The notes under the pieces are model-generated. The model saw only the letters and a program-made list of their open reading frames with translations, searched no databases and was not told the origin of the DNA. Shown in pieces: positions 39,153 through 49,000 of a stretch of DNA of 64,000 nucleotides. The DNA is from Nereocystis luetkeana. Lineage: Eukaryota > Sar > Phaeophyceae > Laminariales > Laminariaceae. Both the position numbers and the translations under genes were made by a program. Positions within the stretch are counted from its first letter, which is position 1, and each line of letters starts with the position of its first letter. The stretch covers positions 6,059,785 through 6,123,784 of the forward strand of contig JARUPZ010000026.1 of NCBI GenBank assembly GCA_031213475.1, in the 5' to 3' direction.

Positions 39153-39659
39153 GCGTGCTTGGTAAAGTGGAACATTTTGGTAAACCTCTCCTTAGAGTGG
39201 CATAATAAGGAAGAGGAAGGCGAGGACTGACTGCGTCGTATCAGAGGCGGCCGGGCGTTCTTCCCGCAGGAACATCTTCTGCTTGAATACGTAACGCAGG
39301 GCCTACCTGTTCAACAGCAGATACTATATGAATAGCAGGTAGACGCATTACTGAACGGGTTCGGAGCGATTTGAATGGCATGGCCTTCCGTTTGGGCTCA
39401 GTAGGAGGAAACGGTGCTCAGGTTACGCGTGACAGGGAATGCAGGAAGATGCTCCGCGATAAGATACTTCCCTGTGTCACGTTGTTTGTGCCTTTGCGGC
39501 GTATGTGCGTGCTGAGAGGGATCGTTCGTAAACGGGTAGGTAAGGCCGGGCTTTCCCGGTCTCGGTCTTGGTTGGCGTGGGAAACTTAAGATCTTGGTCT
39601 ATCATCTAGTCGCGTATCTATCTGGTAGCTACTGTAGCCTTTCCTTCGGCCAGCCAGCT

Positions 39660-39860
39660 GGGGGGGATGTTACGACGGTGCTGTGTTTTTTTAGTGAATC
39701 CAGAGGCAAGGTTTCCGGTTAGGGCGTGACAGATAGGGCGAAACAGGGTCCGGGGAATCAACCCTTCCTGCGTATTCGAGTCTGAATATATATATCAACC
39801 GTATATCTGGCATGTATTTCCTGGTTCCTTACATATTTGCTCTCTCGATTGCTATCTTCA
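39660..39860 (+). mobile_element. Possible solo or 3' LTR
   Basis: A GGGGGGGA purine run followed by TGTTACGACGG resembles a polypurine tract plus the TGTTACG start common in Ty3/gypsy LTRs. The far end was not identified. Confidence 0.3.
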
Positions 39861-40289
39861 ACAACCAGCTTTGGCAGGAGCGTGGCGGGCTCGGGACCAT
39901 GAAATGATTCAGATCCAATGTCCGACCTCCAGGACACCGTGGACTACTCTTACCCAGGTACCAGGTAGCAGTCTATGTATGAAGACGACAAGCTTGACGA
40001 CATTGGAGGGGTGTCTTGGTACACGAAGTACCCCCCAGCCCTGCACGATGGAATTGCTTATTAACACATGAATCTGTGACCATTTAACATAAACGCTATT
40101 TATACTTTTGATGAACGTCGATGAGTTGCACAAAAAATATTCTCCGTCCAGGAGACTCCAGACTGGAACTGGAAAATCATTTCGTCGGGCGAACGGACAT
40201 ATATACTGACTGTAGTTGGACTTTCCACCACCCACCCCACCATAAACTGGGGAATGGACGACGCACGCGCAGCTTTAGTTTCTAACACG

Positions 40290-40420
40290 ACGTCCTTGCC
40301 ACCAGCATCACCAACAACATCTACATGGTCACACACCATCAACAATATCATCATGATTATGATGATTATCATCACCATCATCATTAGCATCACCACCAAC
40401 ATCAACAATATCATCATGAG
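40290..40420 (+). repeat. ATC/CAT microsatellite
   Basis: Irregular ATC, ATT and CAC repeats with no coding support. Confidence 0.7.
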
Positions 40421-40422
40421 CA

Positions 40423-40837
40423 TGATGGTCATCACCATCACCACCACCGACATCATCGCCAGCGGTCGAAACAGGTCAATACACTGGTAGTATTAGTTGT
40501 GCATTGCTCCCAAACGCCAATATTGACGTGTAGTTCATTTCTGTCCTACTGCATCACTCTAAATCCCCCCCCGGTTACTGCTCAACACTGCCTGCTGTGT
40601 TACCGTACTCTTAATAGTTGTAACAATGATGGTCATCACCATCACCACCACCGACATCATCGCCAGCGGTCGAAACAGGTCAATACACTGGTAGTATTAG
40701 TTGTGCATTGCTCCCAAAAGCCAATATTGACGTGTACCTGGTAGTTCATTTCTGTCCTACTGCATCACTCTAAATCCCCCCCGGTTACTGCTCAACACTG
40801 CCTGCTGTGTTACCGTACTCTTAATAGTTGTAACAAT
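40423..40837 (+). repeat. Tandem duplication of about 204 bp
   Basis: GGTCATCACCATCACCACCA through TTAATAGTTGTAACAATG occurs twice (40427-40630 and 40631-40837). The second copy carries a short CCTGGTA insertion near 40735. The copies are nearly identical, so the event is recent. Confidence 0.85.
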
Positions 40838-41089
40838 GCTGCACACGGCTGTATTGGCGCACTGCTACAACAATAGTTGGGGAAAAAAACAGCACTACCA
40901 CAGCTGTTGTAACACCATACGGTCCTGTACTACCGCACTGTTGCCATGCTTCAATAGCAGCCTTCTCACACCCCAACAACAGCCACAACAAACGCAACTT
41001 TACGCAATTACCGGTATTAGCCCCAAGTTTCACTGCCGCAGCCACCGCCCTTCCCCCAATTCGAAGCTGTCATCCCCTGCAAGAAAGCC

Positions 41090-41290
41090 CGCCCCACAAG
41101 GGGTTCTTTAAAGGATGTAGCTTACCCTTCACGCGACTCGCCCAACACCTCAGATGTCGCTTGGCGCTTGGCACAAGCAGTTTCTGCCAGGTCGGTGAAA
41201 ACCCGACGTGGTCCGTTCCGGCATGATAGGAATGCAAGGGTCTACGGTCATGAGACTACGGCCATGAATTACATCAGTACACTCCCCCTC
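41090..41290 (+). mobile_element. SINE, 5'-truncated, C-run lost
   Basis: Contains TTCACGCGACTCGCCCAACA, GGTCGGTGAAAACCCGACGT and GAGACTACGGCCATGAATTA, ending CAGTACACTCCCCC. An older copy with an eroded tail. Confidence 0.75.
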
Positions 41291-42772
41291 GCCGCCCCGT
41301 CGAGTGTCTCCCCTGCAAAGACGATAGGAGACCACGGTTTGACCCGTTGACTGACCGCACCCTCCCCTGCACTACCACTATTAATAGTATATTCAGTAGG
41401 GCTGGGCACTTGAACAGTATGTACTGGCAGTAGCAATCTACTGGCATTAGTAATCTACTGATTGACCTGGTCAGTATATTAACCGGCAGTTTCTATCTTA
41501 CGTACGTCCGAGAAACATGCCATATTACAGTACGAAAAGTCACTAAAGGCGGTTCGGGAGGAGAGCGGAGAGACAGTAGAATACTGCTGCAATCCAGTAA
41601 ATTTGCTGATTATGACGACGGAACAATCGCTGCTACTGACTTGAGTCAGCCAGTGCCCAGCCCAATCCTCGGGCCGACGCAGGAGACCGCAGTTTGACCA
41701 TTGGATTGACCGCCGCCCCCTACGCTAACACTACTATATTAAGGTCCAGAAGGGCATTGACGCGTCCAAAAAGACCGGCCTCCTGTTGAGGGGGTTCCTA
41801 GTGATCAGAAGCAACCATGGTCCCAAAAACAATACCAGGTATATTTGTTATTGTTTACACGCCATATTTCGTTGTGACTACTGCTGTGGCCCTCCGTAGT
41901 ACGGCCCTCCGTAGTACGAGCGAGCAGCGTATTAGATCGAGAAGCAGCTCGAACGCGAACGCCAAAAGCACACCGCTCTTCGTTGTAGCCCCCCCTCCCC
42001 TCCCTGACGCACTTCAACTCTCAGCCCCGTTCAAGACTGCACTCCCATTGTGGAGGCGAAACACTAAGAATCAGAGTCCAATCTTGCAGCAGGTTGAATG
42101 AAGGACAGCAGTAGTGCACTACTGCACGTGGTAGCGAACAAAAGGGTTTCGAATCCCATGCAGAACTGCACCCACCTTTCGAGGAGAAACTGCCGGGCGG
42201 GAAGTATTCGTAGCGTGACCACACTTTGTTTTTCAGTCGTAACAGCAGTAATCAGTAAGGGTTGCCTTCAGAACTGCTGTATTCGTCCTTGCGGCAACAA
42301 ACTACTTGGTGCTACTCTGGTGCCAACACAACCTTTCACACATCTTACAGATCAGACAGCTCACGATCTAGATCATTCAGCTCTTCACCCGTGACGATGT
42401 GAGAGGCTGTGCAGGATCTGCACAGTACAGATCCAACCCAGGAAACACGAGCAACTGTGCAATACGAAGATTGTACGGCTCCCACCGGGCAACATGATCT
42501 ACAGCAGTAGAATACAATTAATACCCGGAAAAACCGATCTATCTGCCTTCAACGATCTAGATCATGCATTGGGAATCATCTGTAGGCGATCTGTACATGA
42601 TCTGTTCGAGGTATGTAACCTTTTCAAGTCTTATAGGGGTGCCTTTGGAACTGCATCCATCTTTTCGGGGACGAACTACAGTACATAGAACTACCGCGAG
42701 AACATGCTTGCAGTCGTGTATACGGGCTAACCACCCACCCCCCCCCCCCCCCCGCGGCAAATAATGCAACCG
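41291..42772. other. Spacer, no gene recognised
   Basis: Downstream flank of the LRR gene. Contains scattered TACTGGCAGTA-like short palindromes and a C-run at 42739-42753. No coding signal is trusted. Confidence 0.4.
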
Positions 42773-42931
42773 TCATTGGAGAACCTCGACGCCTTTCTCG
42801 CGTAGCGCTGCCGCCGCGGATGCTGTCACGCCTCTGCAACCCCCGACGTGCAACGCTTCCAGGTGCTTGCAAAATGCGGAGAGAGCCGCTAGCGAGGCGT
42901 CCGTTACGTTCTCGCACCAAACAGCTCGAAC
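42773..42931 (-). CDS. LRR gene, exon 7 (terminal)
   Basis: Acceptor TTGCTTCAG, phase 0. It encodes VRAVWCENVTDASLAALSAF and LEALHVGGCRGVTASAAAAL, ending GVEVLQ and TGA at 42773-42775. It completes the repeat started at the end of exon 6, which confirms the junction. Confidence 0.85.
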   Translation of the reverse strand, partial: VRAVWCENVTDASLAALSAFCKHLEALHVGGCRGVTASAAAALREKGVEVLQ

Positions 42932-45900
42932 CTGAAGCAACACAAACGGTAGCAGCAACGGTGCACCGCGAATGGTAACGTTAGAGGAAGCGTTTTTCGG
43001 ACATGGCGACGATAATAGTAACGGTAAAATAAAACTTATGGGCAGTGGGACATGGTGATAAGAACGGTAACCATAGTGGAAACGGGAACGGTATTGGTAA
43101 CGGTATATAGTGAAACGGTAATGGAACCTGCAGTGGACAAGGGAACGGTAATGGTAGTGGTTGTGGTAACGGTAGTAGTAGCGGTAATGGAACCTGTAGT
43201 GGAAGCGGGAACGGTAATAGTAACGGTAGCGGAAGTGTTGAAGGGAGATGTCGATGGTAATAGTAAACGTAAAATAAAATTATGGGCCGTGGTAACGGTG
43301 ATGGGAACGGTAACGATAGTGCAAGCGGAAACGGCATTGGTAATGGTAGTGGTTTTGGAAAATAGTAATGGCAGCGGTAATGGTATCTGCAGTGGACAAG
43401 GTAACGGTAATGGTAGCGGTAGTGGTTTTGGTAACGGTAATAGTAGCGGTAATGGAACCTGTAGTGGAAGCGGTAACGGAAGTAGTAATTACAAGGAAAA
43501 CGGTAGCAGTAACGGTAACAGCACCGAAAACCGGAATGGAAACTCTTGACGGAAAACGATAACGGTCGCGGTAACGGTAATAGCAGCAGTAATGACAACC
43601 GAAGCGGTAACGGTAACGGTACGAGACAGATAAGGGTAACGGTAACGGTTATGGTGACGGTAACGGTAATTCCAACGGCCCCGGTAACGGAGACGATAAC
43701 GAAATAACGGTAGTGATCAACGGTAGTGGTAATGGTAATGGTAATAGTAGCGGTGATGGCGACCGTAGTGGTAACGGCAACGGAAACGGTACGAGAAACG
43801 TAAGGGTGACGGTAACGGTTATGGTGACGGTAACGGTAATTCTAACTGCCCCGGTAACGGAGACGATAACGAAATAACGGTAGTGATCAACCTTAGTGGT
43901 AATGGTAAGGGTAATAGTAGCGGTAATGGCGACCGTAACGGTAACGGTAACGGTAATTCTAACGGCACCGGTAACGGAGACGATAACGGTAGTAATCTGG
44001 CGGACGAAGCGTGGGCAGGACAAGAAGGAGGGAGGCGCGGGGGGGGAGTAACCGGGGAGGGGTTCAGAAGTAAGCGGGGAAAAGAGGGGGTGGAGGTAAG
44101 GGGTGAAGGGGGGTGGGGGTAGGGGAAGAGGGGGGTGGGAGGAAGGATGTTGATGAGCGTTTTTGCGCTTGCCTCTTCCAGGTCCGGACAGCTTTTCGCT
44201 AGCCGCACTAACCCCTTGTCCGACACGTCTCCGCACCAAGACAAGTCCAGCCATTCCAGTGACGAACAGTGCAAGGACAGCGCCTCCAGAGCGCTGTCAG
44301 TTACCTGCGACGAAATTCATTAACAACAAAAAACACATGGGCAGTAGGTTGAGAGTGGAGGAAGTTGGAGAGGAGATCAGCCAATGAGGTAGACAGAGGT
44401 GTGAGGGGAGTGGGGCAGAGAATATAGAAATAAGGACTGCAGTTCTCGTGTGTTTAGCATTCGCTTTTTTTCGGACCCTGTGATAGTCCACGAGGTAGCA
44501 CCTCCCCCGCCCGCCCCCCCCCCCGCCCCCAAAACCAACCCCACAACCACTACCACCACAACACACACCTGCCCGCAGTCCCTCAGGCCGAGGGCCCTCA
44601 GCCCCGAACACCCCATCGCAACAGCCCTAACCCCAACGTCGGTCACCCGGAGGCAGTGCTCTAGGTGCAATCCCTCCAATCCCGGAAAAGCGCCCCCTAC
44701 CCTGGTCAGAGCGAGGTCGGTAACCCCCGCGCAGCGACCGAGATTGAGGTGGCGCAGCGCCGGCAACGAGGAGGCGGGGGTACAGGGGTTAGGGGGTATG
44801 CATCCCCTATCCCCGTGTTCATCATAATGGTGGTCGTGGTCGTGGTGGAGGAGGAGGAGGCGGCGGCCATCGGGAGGGGATGGGGGGGGCGCGCTCCCCT
44901 GAGTTTCTAGAGCACTGTAGGCTTGCATGTCGATCGCCGGTAGGCCCTGCGGTGGTGTGGGGAGGGGGGCACAAAGTTGTTGAGGGGGGGAGGGGGTTGG
45001 AGAGGGGAAGGAGATGGAGGGGGGGGGAAGAGAAGAGTCAGAGGAGGGGGGGGGGGGGGGGCTAAGGAGCTGGAGGCGGGTGGATGGGGCGGTGGGGGGT
45101 CAGAGAGCGCACTCTATTGCTGGCATGAAAAAAAGGGGTGGGAGGGAGGGGGGGGTGTACTCGATAGGAGAGATGTACTCGATCTCATGCATGGAGGGGG
45201 GGGGTCGCAGGGCAACTCGGTGTACACCTTGAGCGCATTTTCTCCGCGCCTTGGGTCCCCCGGAAAAAAAAAAAAAAGCGCTAACAAAACACGCGCTTTC
45301 GTTTCTTTTGAAGGCGCCCTTCAAATGCCGATCCATGGGTGATCCGACCCTGCCGCCCCTTACCACCGGCACGCCACCCATCTGATCCCATTGGCAATGC
45401 CTTCCAAAGGATACCACCCCTGTACCCCCCCATGCGTCACTTCTAACGTCGCCCAGGCTGCGACGTCATTCAAAGTACGCCCCCTCTCTTGGCTCCCCAT
45501 CCCTCCACCTCGGCCCTTGCACTCACCCCCTCACCCCCTCCCTAACCCCCTCCCGCTACCAACCCCACTCACCCCCTCCCTCCCTTCGCCAGCTTTTGTA
45601 CCCTCCCCCCACCCCCCCTCGCGCAACCCCAACCCCCATTCCCTTGGCATCCTATCCCCATCTCGAAACCTCAAGCCTATCGCCCCTCCCACCATTCCCT
45701 CATCATCCCACCCCCCCCAGGAAACCCCACCCCCCCCCAGGAAACCGCACCCCCACAACCCTAACCCCACCTTCGCCCCCACCCCCTAACCCCACCCTTG
45801 ACCACTACGACTGCAAAACATTCATCCCACACTAAATCCAACTATTCCGGCCCCAAGGACATTCCTGGTAGGTTTAAATCAAGAAGGGTTAACCCCCCCC

Positions 45901-46048
45901 CCCCCCCCAACCCCCCCTCCAACCTCCCCCCCGTACACTCCGCCCTCCCCCGACCGCCCCCCCCCCCCCCTGTAGGGGTGCGAGGGTCTATGGACATACG
46001 ACTACGGCCATGCATGATATCGAGTACACATCCCCTATCGAGTACACG

Positions 46049-46085
<37 letters not shown>

Positions 46086-49000
46086 AACCGCCAACCCCAA
46101 CCTCCCCGCCTGCAACCCTAATCCCACCCCCAACCTTCCCCCCCCCCCCACCTCAAACGCCTCGTCCACAACGCCATCCAAGAAAGACACGTTGAGGGAC
46201 TCCAGGCTGGGACACGAGTCGAACACACGCCGAACCGATGCGCTGCTCACGCTCTTGCACCTCGCCAGATCGAGCTCCTTGAGGTTTCGACAGACCTTGC
46301 GAAGGTGGAGCACAAGCTCACCGGTCACCTGTAATGCACACGAATTGTCAAAGGGTTTAAAAAAAAAATGGGTGTTGTAGGAGGGCTTCTCCAAAAATGA
46401 GGGTCGCGGTTTTACATGTATAGCTGTGTTCCTCCGTGGTGTACAGCTTGTCCCATAGCTTGTCCCCTAAAAGAGGGTTTCCATTGATAAGAGGGGCTCC
46501 CCAAAAAAGATAGTTACAGGGTGCACATGACTGTATCATACCACCAAGTCCCTCAATATAAACACCGTGTATGTATTAATTATCCATGAAATATGTTGCT
46601 ATATTTCGGGACAGAGCGGTACAACAGTACCAGGGACAGGTATATGCCGTACAAATCAAAGGTTTTCCCAGAAAAAGAGGGTCTTTCACATTTCCATTGA
46701 TAAGAGGGGTTCTGAAAGAAAAGAGGGTTAGAATTTACACGAAGAAAAGAAGGGTTCCCGGTGGAGGCCAAGCTCCCCGGTCACCAGAAATGTCAATCAG
46801 GTGTACTATTCATATAAATCGAAGGGTTTCGCAAACAAAAAGAGGGTGTTACGGGAGGGTTTCCTCCCCAAAGGGCTAGGGTTTACATGGCCGTCCTATA
46901 CCTGGCAAAACCTATACAATGTACTACAGTAGGGAATAGAGCCAGCGTGGGCGCCCCAATCGCGGAGGGGTCATGACTCGGGACTAACCGATCAACTCAT
47001 GCAGTATAAGTGGAACAGTTGACCATAGGTCTAGGTTTATGGGGCAACGCAGGTGTCCCGGGAATACGCGGTCAGTCAAGCCTGTGCCGTAGACCCTGCC
47101 GTTTGCGGTGTTCTACACCGCTCTCGCACGAGGTGTGATATACCACACGAAATCCTAGTCCGGATAAATTCCTAGGCTAAACCCTTCGAATAGTCGGTCG
47201 GCTCAACAGCTACACAGATGAGTATGGTCAAAGGGTCTCCCGAAACCTGGCGTTTTTTCCACTGATGGGAAGGATTCCCCCAGAAACAATTGAGTATAAA
47301 TAACTGCACTCCATAATACATAACCCTGAAGAGGTAAACATTTCCATTGATAGGGGAGTTCCCAAAACAAGAGGGTTAATAGGGTTTACATTATGAAGAG
47401 GGGGTTACCCAAAACCCAGGCTTCCTCCACTAAAACAGGGGTCTATGAAGAAACGTTTTCCAGTAAAAAAAGGGTGGCTCATCGAAGAGAGTTGTGCCCA
47501 CAAAAATGAGGGTGTTCCATAAAACGAGGGTTTCCCATAAACAAGGTCGTCGCATACGCAGATAAACATTTCTTCACACAGCAGGTTTGCCCCAAAAGAA
47601 CAACCGACCGCCGACGGGCACCTGCGGACAGGCCTGCACGCTGATGGTCTCAAGGGAGACCGCCCCTCGGAGTACGTAGAAGGGCGACTGCTGCAGGTGG
47701 AAGCCGGCGTCCGTGACATGGCGACAGCCGTCCAGGTACAGCTGCCTCAGGGCCGAGCACCCCTGAAGCACGCTCCGCACGATCGCGTTGTTCACCTGCG
47801 GATAGGCGAACAGCATTGCGCGCCGAAAAGACTATAGTCTCTCGATCAAGCCACTGTATTAATGAACTCCATTGATGGTTGCTTAAGGCAGCAGTAGACA
47901 TCGTACTGTAACCACCAAGACGAGACACCACCTGCCAAAGATGGTACATGAAAAAAGTAAAGCTGCTGCTGTAGTCGACGTACTTCGCACCAACGTGTAG
48001 CATAACAAGAGGGAAATGTTCTCGTCGCCGTTTACCGATCGGCACAACCACTTGTTCTATTAATAAAGCTACTAATAATATCGAACAAAGGAGCGTGGCG
48101 ACATGAAAAATTGTGAATACGGAAGCAGATCCGGTGAAAAAACAACAATCGCCGCCCTCCGGTCTGGCCACTGCCCCCGGCGCTGCACCATCACACGCAC
48201 AAACGATGCCAGGGAGCACATGCTCGAGGTGGGATGATGGGGAACAAGTAATACTATTCACAGCAATAACAAAAACAAACGTGGCAAATTAAAAACTCGT
48301 GCGTTTAGATTATACCAGTATAGTTTACAAGGTGGTATACCGCAAGCTTTCAAAAAGGAATTTTGAGGACTTTTTTCGATCTCACAGCTTTGTTTCTTTA
48401 ATACCCCCCCCCCCCCCCTTCCGGCTACGGCCATGCATGAGACCGAGTACATCTCTCCTATCGAGTACACCCCCCCCCCCCCCCCCCCGCTTCCCCCCCC
48501 CCCGCTCATACGACTACGGCCCATGCATGATAACGAGTGCAACCCCTTCCCCCTCCCCAGATAGACGGAGGCAAGCTCTTGCAAAAATAAATATCCCCAC
48601 CCACCCGCCCGTCTGGCCACCGCCTCCACCGCCTCAATACACATACCACGCACCTGCGAGCACATGCTGAGGTTGAGGTGGACGATGCGGGGACAGCTGA
48701 AGCCCAGCTGCTTGAACACGCTCTTGGGCACATAAGAGCAGCCGGAAAGGTCCACCTCTAGCGCTGCGGGGCTCAAGAAGCCTGGAGTCATCAATGGCGT
48801 AGGCATAAGCATGGAGTTAGCATTGGCGTTAAGCGTTAGTTTTGGTGTCAGCGTTGGTATTAGCGCTAGCGTTGGTGATAGCATTCAATGCAAGCCTTGG
48901 CGACAGCGCTAGTGCTAGCGTCTAGTGTTGACGGCTAGCGAAGCATCAGCGTAAGCTTAAGCGAGGAAACACCGTGTTGAGACTACGAGCAGCCGGAAAC

